The position numbers were made by a program, and so were the translations under genes. Shown here in pieces: positions 45,331-57,115 of a DNA stretch of 64,000 nucleotides. Under the pieces are notes generated by a model, which did no database searches, had not been told where the DNA came from, and was given only the letters and a program-made list of their open reading frames with translations. How positions within the stretch are numbered: the stretch's first letter is position 1; every line of letters starts with the position of its first letter. Source of the DNA: Anniella stebbinsi (taxonomy: Eukaryota > Chordata > Lepidosauria > Squamata > Anniellidae); the NCBI GenBank assembly GCA_029215795.1, contig JARDYH010000002.1:59993001-60057000 (forward strand), in the 5' to 3' direction.

Positions 45331-45507
45331 AGCTGCGCCAAGCAAAAGAGGGCAGGCAGGACAGTTAGGCGGCGATTAAAGCCGCCCGTCCATAGCCCCG
45401 CCCAGTGGCACCATCTGGATGCCCCAATGGGAGCATCCCACCCACGACTCACTGCCCCCCCACCCGCAAATATCATCCATCGCCCAATTGGGCTCTGGAT
45501 TTCACTT
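45331..45507 (-). repeat. Ngaro repeat B, outer (5') copy
   Basis: Identical over 177 bp to 38824-39000. Its outer edge is CACTT, meeting L1 sequence CTCTTATATT. Confidence 0.85.
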
Positions 45508-48500
45508 CTCTTATATTATTTCTTACCATATTCTTTATCAAATAACCCTAATAAAGCTATATTTGGACTTATTTCCATATTCTTACCCAATATCTCACTT
45601 ATCTCCTTAAAAACTCTTTTCCAATTTTTTAAAACATATTCACATGTCCACCACATATGGTAATACGTCCCCACATCCTGACAACCCCTCCAACATAACT
45701 TTGATATTTTCTTATCTATCTGATGTAATCTTACAGGAGTGAGATACCATCTCCAGATTATTTTAAAATGATTTTCTTTTATCCTTATTGAAAGCAACTT
45801 TAAAGTTCTTAATTCCCATATCTTCCCCCATCTGTCCCCAGTAATTTGAATTTTTAAATCTTCTTCCCAGATTGTTTTCAGAATTTCTTGAGATTCATCC
45901 TCCTTTAACAATATCTTATATATTTCGCTTGTTATATCTTTTTTACTTTCATTTTTATTTTCTCCCTCCTTCTCTCTAGACTCAATTAGCTTTTCAAATC
46001 TTATTTCCTTTCTACAGTCCTTATTTTCCTTTTTCCATTTTTGTGTCCACTGTTCCAATTGTAAAGTCTTAAACCATATTTTTTTTGCCCTATTAGAACC
46101 TCTTCTATTTGCTTTTTATCAACCAATCTCCTTACCCAATCTTTCACTTTAATTTTTTTTTTCTCCCGCAATAGCCCTTCCAGTTCTCTTCTTAAATTAC
46201 CTGGAAAGTTTTCCAGTAAAACCACTGGGGTCAGAGGGGAAACTCCTGGCAATAGTTTCTTCTTATACCTTTCCCAGATTTCTATGATATTTCTTAGGAT
46301 GGGATTTTCCAAATCCTTCAATCGACTCTTTAGTATTTTACTAAAAAAAAAATTTGTAGCTTTAACTCTATATCTCCTGTCTGCGTCTTTAACCATTCTA
46401 AATCCTCTTCCCCTACTATACTATTTATAACATATCTTACTTGGTTAGCTACATAATACATCTTTATATTCGGGAGTCCTAACCCTCCTTCCCTTTGAAT
46501 CTTATACCATTTTGTCTTATTAATTCTTGGTTTTCTATCCCCATTACAATAATTATTTAGCATGCTTTGCCAACTTCTTAATTCTACTTCTGTTATTTTA
46601 ATTGATAACATTCTAAACAAAAAATTAATCTTTGGTAATATTTTCATTTTAATTACCGCTATTCTACCAAACCATGAATGCTTTAATTTCCTATAAGCCT
46701 CTAACTTTTCCATTATTTGTTTTTTTAACCTACTAAAATTTATTTCCTCTAAGCTTTCTAACCCTTTCATAATATAAACTCCTAAATAGCGTATTATATT
46801 TTTAACCTTCAAATCTAATTTTAAACTACACTCATCCCTTTCTACTTTATCATAATTAAATAACATCATCTCTGATTTCCCCCAATTTACCTGTAATCCA
46901 GTAACCTCTCCAAATTCTCTCAAATGTTGTTTTATTTCTTCTATACTTTCCCCCGGATTTTCTAATGTCAATAAAGTATCATCCGCAAACATATTAATTT
47001 TTATTTTTTCCTCCCCTCCTATCCCTTTCAGCCTCTCATCCTCCCTAATAACATTTGCCAATATTTCAATCACAATTGCAAATAATATTGGGGAGAGAGG
47101 ACACCCTTGTCTTGTACCTCGGGCTAAGGTAATTTGTTGTGTTAAGCCGTCATTTACCATCACCTCCGCCTTATTGCTTGCATAAAGCTGATTAATCACT
47201 CCCATGAACCTTTCTCCAAACCCAAATATCTTTATAATAGTTTTTAACGCCGGCCATTCCATGCAATCAAAGGCTTTAAAAATATCCAATGCTGTCAACC
47301 CTGCTTTTAAATTCCTTTTTTTAATAATATTTATTATATTTAGTACTCTTCCTATTAAATTTGGCATTTGCCTTCCTGGAATGAATCCACATTGATCCTT
47401 TTTTATATACTCATTTATAAAAGTGTTTAATCTTATTGCCCTAATTGCTGAAAATATTTTAGAATCTTGATTAATTAAAGAAATAGGTCTATATGAAGCT
47501 GGATCCGTTAAATTCTTATCTGATTTCGGGATTAATATTATCAACTAATGTTCCCACGATTGCGGGGTCTTCTCTCCCTTTGTTATATTATTATATAATT
47601 TTTCCATTTTTGGTACTAAAAGTTCTTTAAATATCTTATAATATTCCGGCCCCAATCCATCAACTCCTGGAGATTTCCCTCCTTTCAATTTATCGATAAT
47701 TCCCTCTATTTCTTTTTCCGTCACTAATGCTTCCATATAATCCCTATCCTTATCTTTTAATCTTAGCTTCCAATTTTTCTCTATATATTCCTGTATTCTT
47801 GTGTGTGAACCTGCTTCTGATGTATACAAATCCTGATAAAATTCCTCAAATTTTTAAAATTTATTCTTCATTAAATTACAATTTTCCCCCGTTCTATCTT
47901 TAATTGTACCTACTATATTTTTTTCCTTCTTTGATTGCGTGGACCTTGCCAACATTTTAGAGTTTCTGTTACTATACTAAAAAAAAATCCTTTTCAAATA
48001 TATTAATTCTTTCTGAACTCTTTCTATATCCTTTCCCTCAAGTTCTTTTCTTTTTGCTTGGAGTTGGGCATATATAACTTTATCCTTATTAATTCTAAAT
48101 TGTTCCTCTAATTCCTTAATCTCTTCTTCAATCTTTTTACTATGTGCTTCTTGTTGTCTTTTTAATTTGCACGATTCTCTAATACATATTCCTCTTACTA
48201 CAGCTTTCATCGTATCCCAGACTATCCCCTGCGAGTTTATCCCTGTTTTGTTTATTTTCCATATAGTCTTAATTTCCATTTTCATTTTCTCCACAATATT
48301 TTTATAACTTACAATTTTAGTGTCTAATCTCCACCATTTTGCTTCTCTATAATCCTTTATTTTAATATCCATACTTAATTACATCAATTTCACATTCCAT
48401 AATCTTAGAAAGCAAATTCTTTGAAACAAATATATAATCAATCCTGGAGAAACTCTTATATTTTGATAAAAAATGTATTTTTTTTCTTCCCTTTTTATTA

Positions 48501-49000
48501 TTCTCCAAACATCCTTTAATTCTTTTTGAACCATTACTTTTGCTAACCCCGTTTTCCCTATACCTTTTATAATATCTTTATCTTTCATTTTATCCATCAA
48601 CATATTAAAATCTCCAGCCATTACAATATTTGCATTCTCTACATTTCCCATATTACTAAACACATTGTCATAAAATTCCATTTGCTTCTCATTTGGCACA
48701 TATACATTAACCAAAATATATTTTTCTTCCCCCAGGAAACAGTGCATTATGATAAATCTTCCCCCCACATCCTTTACCACTTTGACAACATTAATTGCAC
48801 ATTTTTTTTGAAATTATTATCACAACACCTCTTACTTTAGAAGTCCCAAATGCTTTCTCATATATGCCCATATTCTTCATTTTAAGTTCATTTCTGCCAT
48901 CTTCTTTTTGATGCGTTTCTTGTAAAAAAATTATATCAGCTTTCCTTTTATTCAACAACCCTTCAATCCTCTTCCTTTTAATAACACTACCCAACCCATT
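45508..49000 (-). pseudogene. ORF2: L1 ORF2 (endonuclease - reverse transcriptase), interrupted
   Basis: The endonuclease N-terminus shows ADIIFLQETHQKE (about 48940), VNVYVPNEKQ and MAGDFNMLMD. Reverse transcriptase includes IIDKLKGGKSPGVDGLGPEYY, LIPKSDKN..ASYRPISL, GFIPGR, ALDIFKAFDCMEW, GTRQGCPLSPILFAI and the intact catalytic FADD (INMFADDTLL, about 46990). A cysteine-rich C-terminal segment (LCWRGC, YHMWWTC) follows. Stops and frame changes occur at about 48790, 48375, 47830, 47545, 46330 and 46000, so it is dead. The last part lies beyond the Ngaro at 37964-38230 (TPARLMIAKSWKIQGNYS). Confidence 0.85.
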
Positions 49001-49281
49001 GACATTTAAAGTTATTAATCTTACTTTATTTTCAATATCTCCATTTTTAATTTTCCCAGTAGGTCTCCAAATGTGACACTATTATCCCCCCTCCCACCCC
49101 CCCTTCCCCCACATATATCCCCCATTTCCCCCCTTCCAATCCCGGGTTGCCCCGGGCAATGGCTCCTCTTCCCCTCTTCTTAGAACCCTTCGGGGGGGGA
49201 TGGCAGACACCCGACATGGAACCCAAACAGAACTCCCCTTCCCTTGCTCTTCTTATTATCCCTCTTTAAACCGTTTCTTAG

Positions 49282-50049
49282 TCACAAACTGCGTCCTCCA
49301 GCTGCCCCTTCTTCCTCTCTTTCTTGTTCTTCCTCCATCAAACCCAAGCTCCTCAGCAGATCCATTCCTTGCTCACATGATGTTATTCTCTGTTGTTTCC
49401 CCTTGTAGGTAAATCTCAGAAATACTGGATATCCCCAGCTATAAACAATTGAATTCTTCCGCAAAATAGTTGTACACAGCTTCACACTCTTCCTCCATTG
49501 GATTGTTTGGTAATAAAGATCCTGATAGATCTGTATCTGTGAAGATTGAAACATCAATTGCTCAGCACTTCTGATAGTTTGCATCAATTTATCTTTTTTA
49601 TAAAAGCTGGTGAATCTTACAATTATGTCTCTTGGGGCCATCCCACTCCTTTTAGGGCCAACTCTGTGGATCCTCTCAATATCTTCTTCAGCCCATGAAC
49701 CTTGAGAGTCCATCTCCTTAATCCATTGCATGACCTTGTCTTTCAAAATCTTTGAATTTTCCCCTTGCTGTTCCTGGAAGAATCTAATACGTATATTCAT
49801 TCTTCTATCTCTGTCTTCCATAGAGATTAAACGTAAGTCCATATCCTGTAAAAAGAAATCTTGCACCTCTATCTTCTCTTTGTTCTGCCCTGATTGTTGC
49901 TCCAAAGATTCAAATCTGTCATTAAACTTTTGAAGACTGCTTTGTAATTCCACTTGAGAAATCTGTACCTTCTTCACCTCTTGCATAAGCTCTTGCATCT
50001 GTTTCTCTATCATGCCTTGAATGCTAGCCAGTAACACTTCAGATGACAT
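49282..50049 (-). CDS. ORF1: L1 ORF1 protein, open
   Basis: RNA-binding chaperone of L1, which forms trimers on L1 RNA. The 255-residue ORF starts at ATG 50049; the frame is also open upstream (KPGVVPKITKLQAES), so the true start may be further out. Residues 10-100 are a heptad-rich coiled coil with many Gln, Glu and Lys. The RRM-like core has RRMNIRIRFFQEQ (about 83-95) and IERIHRVGPKRSGMAPRDII. The C-terminal domain has VRFTSFYKKDKLM and YQDLYYQTIQWRK. It ends in a glutamate-rich tail. It is the best preserved part of this L1 and shows no internal stop. Confidence 0.8.
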   Translation of the reverse strand: MSSEVLLASIQGMIEKQMQELMQEVKKVQISQVELQSSLQKFNDRFESLEQQSGQNKEKIEVQDFFLQDMDLRLISMEDRDRRMNIRIRFFQEQQGENSKILKDKVMQWIKEMDSQGSWAEEDIERIHRVGPKRSGMAPRDIIVRFTSFYKKDKLMQTIRSAEQLMFQSSQIQIYQDLYYQTIQWRKSVKLCTTILRKNSIVYSWGYPVFLRFTYKGKQQRITSCEQGMDLLRSLGLMEEEQEREEEGAAGGRSL

Positions 50050-50478
50050 TGACTCTGCTTGTAGTTTTGTTATCTTAGGAACTACTCCTGGCTTAGCTCC
50101 ATAGAATTGGTTTGTTGATATGGATCAAAATAGCTGTCTGCAGTTTTTGGATTCTCTGTAGGTACATGACTGTAGGGACTGTGGTAATCAGTGCTTGCAC
50201 TTCAGAATTTACCACTGCACCCCTGGTCAGAGTTGAAGAACACGCTAGAGATAGGACAGCCTTGCTGCTGAGGCAAGGTCCCAGCCCAAGCAGGTAGGCT
50301 TTTATAGCCCTTCCTGTCCAGGAGCACCCAATGGCCAGCCTGGGTAGCAGACCATACCTTGCAATGCAGCAGTGTGAAACAACCTCCATCAGGCAGCACT
50401 GTGGGTAGGCGACAGATGAAGGCAGGATTTGGTGTCTGAATTGTGCAGCAAGACTTGTTAAAGTGTTGACTATAGCAC

Positions 50479-50512
<34 letters not shown>

Positions 50513-52246
50513 CCAGCCAAGGCCTTGTACCAGCCAAGATACAATAACAAGGAGAATTGTTCATCTTGAGGGTGTCTATCTGACCTACTTACCCTGTCGT
50601 GGCTGCACAGTGTCGCTGCCACATTGAACTTCTACTCCCCAAAGTGAGCTCTCTTTTTTTTGCAGTATCTTTTTACCATTATTTTTTTAGTTTCTCTGAG
50701 GTCACCACATTGTTTCCCAGTCTGTCAACGGTTTGGATGAAGTCACTCGGCATGGCTGGGGACAGATGCAAGTTCCAGGGTAAGTGCAGGAAGGCAGGAT
50801 GGGGGGGCAGGGGGGGCTTGATGAGCTGAATGGCTGCTAGTACTGTGGCTTTTCTGGCCGGATAGCCTGCACTCCTTCCTGCTGTCTGAATGTATTGTGC
50901 CCGCCTCGCAGCAGCAATGTTGCGGGGTTTTGAGGGAACCCAACTAGAAAGCGGAGTCATATAGACAACCCTTTTGTGATTAACACTCCTGCCCCCCAGA
51001 AGTCTGTATATAGTCAGGGTATCCTACAGGGCTCAAACTGAAATTTGGAGACATCCCTCAATTCAAAATTTGAGACTGGGCAATGCAAAGGGACTGCTGT
51101 TTATAAATAATGCAATGTCTCAGGTATCTGTATGGATTTGATGTGCATTTTCTGTATGTGATGGTGGTGGTTGTTGAGGACAGGCACTTATTCTACAATT
51201 TATGCTTCTTTTGCATCAAGATCAGAAACAGAGAATCATCATGAACCATCCTGGACAAGGCTTCTAGAAGTTGCAATGCAAATTGTGGTTGTTAAGAGCA
51301 CTGCATCAGGCACCAGGTGCTTGTGGAAGAGCAGAATTTGAATCCTTTTAATCTCAGTTTGCATTGATTTGGCTGCTGTGTGTTTACACCTGCTATTGCT
51401 CCTTTTTTCATTGCTTTCTTTTTCCATTATTATGATTTTATGGTTTTAAATTGTTGACTTGGTACTTACTTTGAAAGAACTTGTGCTGAAGTGCAGGATA
51501 GAAAATAATTGTTTGTTTTTCATAATAGTGCTCCGGACGTTTGACAGAGCAGCTAGATTATCCTGATATTGTATTTCCACCAGGATATAATTTGAGAGCT
51601 CTAGGACCTCCTATAAAGAAATCCCAGTTTATATATAAACAACGTCAAAGTTTACACAAACTTTTGTGGCATTTTGATTCGTCCTAATAAAGGTATAGCC
51701 TAACTGTGGATTTTCATTTTTTCTCCCTCAATTTTGGATTTCATAATCCAAGTTAACTCACTTGTTTATAAAATTCCATTAGCAAAAGGTATCTGAAGCT
51801 TCATTTATAAATATGACATAAGTAGCCATCCTACACCAGTGTAAAACAATTTATGATGCCACTTCACAGAGGAAAATAATGAACTGTGTTATATAAACAC
51901 TAATTGCTGGCATTAAGTCTATTTTCAGAAAGCCATTTTCCAATCTCTTCTGATTATGAATCAAAGCAGTGCTTATATTCTGAAGGCAAACGAATTAGTC
52001 ATGAATATATGTTCCCTAGTTATTTTCATGAATTGAGGGTGCTTAATCAGCCAATTATTTTTGCCAGTTAGAAGACTATTGGAATATTGGTATGATGAGC
52101 TGCAGAATTCCTTCCACTGCATACAATTGATATAATGTTCACATTCATTACCTTAAACCTGCATGCCATTGTTTATCACCAAGGTAATAGTGAATGCATA
52201 AAGTAAAGTCAAGCTCCTACTTTTAGCTAATAATGAAATCATACAC
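50050..52246. other. Presumed L1 leader, then unassigned sequence
   Basis: 50050-50600 is probably L1 5' leader. It includes a (GT)n(GA)n microsatellite at 50479-50512. From 50600 to 52246 I see no gene or repeat end. Confidence 0.4.
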
Positions 52247-52320
52247 TATTTATTTATTTATTTATTTATTTATTTATTACATTTATATCCCATCTTTTTT
52301 CTTCCAAGGAATCTACACAC
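52247..52320 (-). repeat. LINE 3'-tail fragment
   Basis: (TTTA)n followed by CATTTATATCCCATC, the reversed form of a LINE 3' end with an AAAT tail. Confidence 0.5.
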
Positions 52321-52347
52321 ATTTGTACTTCAGATATACAATGACTC

Positions 52348-52544
52348 ATTTCGGACGACACGTTAGTCAATGGTGGACTATTTAAGCAACAGTTTCTTAA
52401 ATAGTCCCCTGTTGACTATTATGTCGTCTGTTGGGGAAAAACCATGCCACAGTTGGTTATTTCCACAAAATAACAAACACAAATAATCAACAGTTTGTAG
52501 AGTTGATTTTATGCACAACTGTTGATTATTGTGTCGTACGGTGG
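52348..52544. repeat. MITE, GTGTCGTC-end family, copy 2
   Basis: TTTCGGACGACACGTTAGTC at the left and TTGATTATTGTGTCGTACGG at the right are complementary apart from a few bases. The interior has ACAGTTGGTTATTT as in 25118-25436. Confidence 0.55.
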
Positions 52545-54639
52545 GCTCCGTTGATTATTTCACATGTTTACAGAGTCGCAAGGCAAGAACGGCAGAAACC
52601 CCTGCTGCTCTTGCCCAGTGGGGCTCTATAGGCATGGGGAAATAATCCCATCCCAGGAAGTGCTTGGGGATCTGCTGATCATGCTGTCTCTTGGGTGGGG
52701 CATTTGTCAACTCTATTGAGGAGTGTGTTACATAAAGCAAGTACACTGTATGAGCATCTTGCAGACTCTTGCCCTGTTATAGTTTCAACTTCTGTGCTTT
52801 GGGGGGATTTTCAATGTCTGTATTTAGGGGATACTTTTATTTTTCAGAGAGTCATGGCACATGACATAGACATAAAGCACCTATCCAGAAATGAGTCATC
52901 AACTCTGAAGCCACTGCGGGGAAAAGCTCCCGTCTAGAGGTACCCGCAATCTCGGAGATAGCAGTACAGGGAGATTTGTTATGCTTCTGTGCCACTGGGT
53001 GGGGCTGTGTTGGCCTTGGTGGATTACAAGTTGTGCAGGCCCGTGAATGAACGGGCAATTTCCAAACAGCTATATGAAGATGATGCCAATTCCCATGCTG
53101 ATTCGAAGACATCTAGGCAGTATAGTGGAGGATTAGCAGCGTGCTGGCACCACAGTTGAAACGACAGATTGTGGAAGGATTGTTGCAGAAAATCCAGTGC
53201 AAATGTGTCCTCGATCTTGTCATCAGCATAGTGGAAAGCAGCTGCCTAGATACAGCCCAGTATGGAATCAGTGAGATGCGAACCACATGGAACCCTCTGG
53301 TGTGGTTTTTAAAGGCCTCTTGGGCTTTCATCCCATTGCTGCACTGATTACACTGCAACCACTTCTCTTGACTCTGACCTAATTAAAACTAAAAATTAAA
53401 CATTGTTTTCAGAAGTTAACATATGTAGGTAACAGCATCAATTCTTTAAATCTGATAATTTCTCTGCTGCATTATGTAGGAACCATGTGACACCATGATT
53501 AATGTGCCTAGAAGGGGGAGAATGGCATCTTTAAGACGATATTGCAGTCTGCCTACTCTGGTTGGAGTTATACTTTTATCTGCAGCTGCCCTTGTCCTTA
53601 ATGCTAGCAATCCCCTTCCCCCTAGCCAGTCAAGTCCCTTTCTTACTGTTTCAGGAAGAGTCTTGAAAAATAACTAAGGTGTGATAGATGACTCCTGACA
53701 GTGGGTCCCAGCAGCTCAGCTGATAGCCTTACGGCTCTATGCTTTACTGTTTTTCTGATGTCATTGTTTTCTCTGAAAGGGAGACACTAATAGAATGAAA
53801 TGTTCCTGCAATTGAATCCACAGTGCATTCTGAAAGGGACATTTTCTCTGTGAATTTCATTTGCCTTCTTTTTAGTCCAAGGTCCTCAGTTTCATACTGG
53901 AAATAGTCTCACTCGTTTGTCAGCTTGGAACCCAAAAAGTGAAAGCTGTTTACAAAGCTGTTTGGAAAGATGCCATATTAATCTATACTACAACTTAATT
54001 GAGCCAGCGTGTATCCTAATGAATTGCTTCCACTTCATGTCACGTCTTTACAGCTGAATTAAGAGAAAAATCTTTTTAAGCAAGCACTACACAGACTTTT
54101 GACACAAGACCTACTTTGTGTACTTAAATATATATTCCGTTGTTCATGTTTTCTTTCTTTTCTTTCTCTCCCTCTCCCTCCTCCCCTCCCTCCCACCCCC
54201 TCTCTCAGTAGAGTTTGCCTGATACAGTTCTGACTGGTCCTGGAAATTCCCTGCCCCATCAAAAGTTTGTTAAAATGTGTGACGGGGGATCTCCCACATT
54301 CCTGAATTTTACCAGAAGTATAGCTTGACTTGCTACCTGCTGATACAGCTCCAGTTCTTGCAATAAAATTAATTCCTGGGCTGAGCATGTGCTCAGAGGT
54401 ACTTGGTTCCTCAATGCTATGTCATCCTGGGCCACTATTTTGTACCTGGCTCCAGTGGACCTCAGAGTACTAGTGAAAAATAAAATAAATCCTGCAAGGC
54501 TAAAGTCTACACACCCCTGCTATACCCCTTCAACCCATTTTACAATAGACACAGACCTGGTGTAAGGCATTTTTAAAAATTAAAGAATAGCCTCTTCTGT
54601 ATCAATGGCTATTCTGCATCACCACAACAGAGCATAGGA
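52545..54639. other. No gene confirmed; one ORF with a membrane segment
   Basis: The 60-codon ORF at 53495-53677 encodes a basic start (RRGRMASLRRYC) and a hydrophobic run (LVGVILLSAAALVLNA). It looks like a signal anchor, but no family is recognised and no splice partner is seen. Pyrimidine-rich stretch at 54160-54210. Confidence 0.35.
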
Positions 54640-54870
54640 TGTGATGTAATTTAACAACCATGGGAGAAGGCTTTCTCTGTTGTGGCACCCCAGTTGTGGA
54701 ATACCCCCCCTTGGATGTCCGACTGGCTTCAGTTCGGCACCAAGTTAAAACATGGCTCTTTGTCAAAGCCTTTCAAGACTAAATTCTCGATGGTCACATG
54801 TAGGTTTGTTTTACATGGTTCTTAAATGGCTCTAAATTGATCCCAGTGATATAGGGCAAGATACAAAGCA
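54640..54870 (+). repeat. L2-type LINE C-terminal fragment
   Basis: Encodes APQLWNTPLDVRLASVRHQV-like and KTWLFVKAFQD sequence in broken frame, matching the LINE C-terminus seen reversed at 60619-60945. A LINE-type 3' end (ATAGGGCAAGATACAAA) follows. Confidence 0.55.
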
Positions 54871-56189
54871 CCCAGATTCACCTGACACCCCCACTGCAGT
54901 TTCCTGTGCACTGGGAAGGGGACCTCCCAAGTAGATTGGGGGAGGGTGCCAGGGGCTGTAGGTGGGAGGAGAGCAGGAGGAAGTTCCATCATGCAAAGAC
55001 TTATACTTGCATGACACTGGATTCTGCCCAAGTAAATTAAATGCATTTCTGTCCCCCAAAGAATTCACAGTTTAACCAGTATATTTGAATGGGAGTGGGA
55101 TGGAGTGTATGTGCATGTGTGGATTATATGCAGAATTATCTGTAATTCTGAATTATGATCCATCATTGCATAGATTTATAATTGGTATTTCCTATTAGGA
55201 GAAAGGAAATGCTTAAATAGAAATATGCTTTCGGAACTTTTTCTCATAAGTATCCTGCTTATTCCCTTCCTCCCTTCTCTACTTCACTGTTAGTATTAAA
55301 AGAAAATCACAATGTCCTGTCTCTTGTCTGACAAAATTAAATACCCATATATCACTGCAAATACAAATGTAAGTACAAACCCATAGCATTGTAACACCCA
55401 TCTTCTGTAGAAAGCAGATCTTGAGAGAAATATTTATGATCTCATTTAAATACTAATACATTGGTAATCAGGATGCAGCAGGATATCATAGATATTATAT
55501 AGATGGGGTTCAAGTACAATGGTGGCCTCTTTTAATCTATTTCATATTTCATTTAGCAAAACGGTTGCTCTTTTTGCCTTTAAAAATGAAATTTGTAAAT
55601 TGTATGATATATCATCTCCAGTGCTGGAAAGCTGATTGCATTGGTCACATCAAATGTTTTTAAATGTAGAAAATTAAATAATCCTTGAATAGATTTACAT
55701 TTATTCTGTTCTGCTAATGAATTCTGATTTTAACTGGCTTACAGTGAACGCTTCCAAGTTTTGGCCTTCTTGTCTTATAATTAATCTGCACAGGAACTGT
55801 TCTACTGACCTCAGAGCCACCAGCCTCCACTGCTTTAGGGGAGCCTATGACAGGAGCCATTCATTAGACTCTACCCTCTAGGAACATAATTCAGCAGAAC
55901 ACATGCACCAATAGACTGTAGGAATGTTTACACTAAGATAGACACGTACATCAGACCAGAAAGGGGCTATAATCAGAGGATACACTATTGACAGTTTCCA
56001 ATATGTTTCCAGGGATCCAATTTATCATTGTGGTGAATCAGCGTAAAGAGATAGGAAATCTGTATCCATTATGACTGAATTGCTCAGGTATGCTCATCAT
56101 ATGCCCCCAGATTATTGAAAGACATATGCACAACTGACTATATCTAAACTTTTGAAGTCACACCTCACTTTTTACCAATAAAAAGTGGG
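54871..56189. other. No gene; contains a lone hAT end
   Basis: At 55806-55842 the reversed sequence GCAGTGGAGGCTGGTGGCTC matches the ends of the hAT element at 14680-22509. Otherwise AT-rich, nothing recognised. Confidence 0.5.
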
Positions 56190-56280
56190 GACTTGATTTG
56201 TAATGTTCTGACTTTATCTGTTCGCCGCCCTGAGATCCCAGTGGTATAGGGCAGGATACAAATGTATTAACTAATTATTA
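56190..56280 (+). repeat. LINE 3'-end fragment
   Basis: CGCCGCCCTGAGATCCCAGT, GGTATAGGGCAGGATACAAA, then an AT-rich tail. Confidence 0.5.
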
Positions 56281-56368
56281 TTAATTAATAATGTGCAAAC
56301 CCAAACCATTTGCATGCATTGAGCAAAATCAGTTTTCCCAATAAGATCCTGTTTCTCATGTAGCCACA

Positions 56369-56890
56369 TAGAATCATAGAATAGTAGAGTTGGAAAGGGC
56401 CTATAAGGTCATCAAGTCCAACCCCCTGCTCAAGGCAGGAATCTACCTTAAAGCATCCCTGACAGATGGTTGCCCAGCTGCCTCTTGAATGCCTCTAATG
56501 TGAGAGAGCCCACCACCTCCCTAGGTAATTGGTACCATTGTCGTATTGCTCTAACAGTCAGGAAGTTTTTCTTGATGTCCAGCTGGAATCTGTTTTCCTG
56601 TAACTTGAGCCCATTATTCCGTGACATGCATTCTGGGTTGATCAAGAAGAGATCCTGGCCCTCCTCTGTGTGACAACCTTTCAAATATTTGAAGAGTGGT
56701 ATCATGTCTCCCCTCAATCTTCTCTTCTCCAGGCTAAACATGCCTAGTTCTTTCAATTTCTCCTCAGAGGGCTTTGTTTCCAGACCCCTATCATCCTCGT
56801 TGCCCTCCTCTGAACACGCTCCAGCTTGTCTGCATCCTTCTTGAAGTGTGATGCCCAGAACTGGACACAATACTCAAGATAGGGCCTAAC
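56369..56890 (-). mobile_element. CR1 LINE, 3' end
   Basis: Minus strand: encodes FSLEKRRLRGDMIPLFKYLK, CHTEEGQDLFLINPECMSRN, VRAIRQWYQLPREVV and LEAFKRQLGNHL in one frame (ORF 56448-56870), the CR1 ORF2 C-terminus. It ends in the CR1 tail repeat, seen on the plus strand as ATAGAATCATAGAATAG. 5'-truncated near the SINE at 56905. Confidence 0.85.
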
Positions 56891-56904
56891 TATGACAGTA
56901 GCAG

Positions 56905-57115
56905 GATCACAGTTCAATGGGAGACCATGTGCTTTGCTTTGCATGCCGAACATCCCAGGTTCAATCCCTGGCATCTCCAGTTAAAGGGCTCAGATGGGAG
57001 TTGATGTGAAAGACTTTGCCTCAGACCCTGGAGAACTACGGCCTGTCAGTGTCAATGGTACTGGGCTAGATGGACCAATTCTGTGATCTGTTGCAAGGCA
57101 GCGTCCTATGCTCCT
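56905..57115 (+). repeat. tRNA-derived SINE
   Basis: tRNA-like head with B box GGTTCAATCCC at 56958-56968 and a degenerate A box just upstream. The body reads GTGAAAGACTTTGCCTCAGA, CCTGGAGAACTACGGCC, ACTGGGCTAGATGGACCAAT, ending near GGCAGCGTCCTATGCTCC. Same family as 24337-24536 (reverse). Confidence 0.7.

Larger units (their letters stand above)
38231..45507 (-). mobile_element. Complete Ngaro retrotransposon with split direct repeats
   Basis: Sense is minus. Order: repeat B (45507-45331), leader, gag, RT-RNase H, YR, SGNH, repeat A (39417-39001), repeat B (39000-38824), a 174-bp spacer, repeat A (38649-38233). This A1-ORFs-B1A2-B2 plan is the known Ngaro/PAT arrangement. The two B copies are identical over 177 bp; the two A copies differ at two positions that I see over about 417 bp. 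Ends read (TT)GCGG...CACTT, and no target duplication is evident. Insertion is inside L1 ORF2. The genes carry frameshifts, a deletion and a catalytic substitution. Confidence 0.9.
37838..50600 (-). mobile_element. L1 LINE, split by a Ngaro insertion
   Basis: The L1 occupies 45508 to about 50600 and 37838-38230, in reverse. The 3' end is an A-tail read as TTTTTTTT at 37838. ORF1 (50049-49282) and ORF2 (about 49000-45508, then about 38230-37960) follow in order. The ORF2 C-terminus resumes on the far side of the Ngaro without loss: the GLFDKEYGKK region on one side, LLTPARLMIAKSWKIQ on the other. So the Ngaro landed in a pre-existing L1. The 5' limit (about 50600) is approximate; 50050-50600 is presumed leader. 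Confidence 0.85.

Noticed and set aside
56905..56975. tRNA-like sequence with a good B box
   Set aside because: The acceptor stem and A box are degenerate, and the sequence continues into a SINE body found elsewhere in the window.
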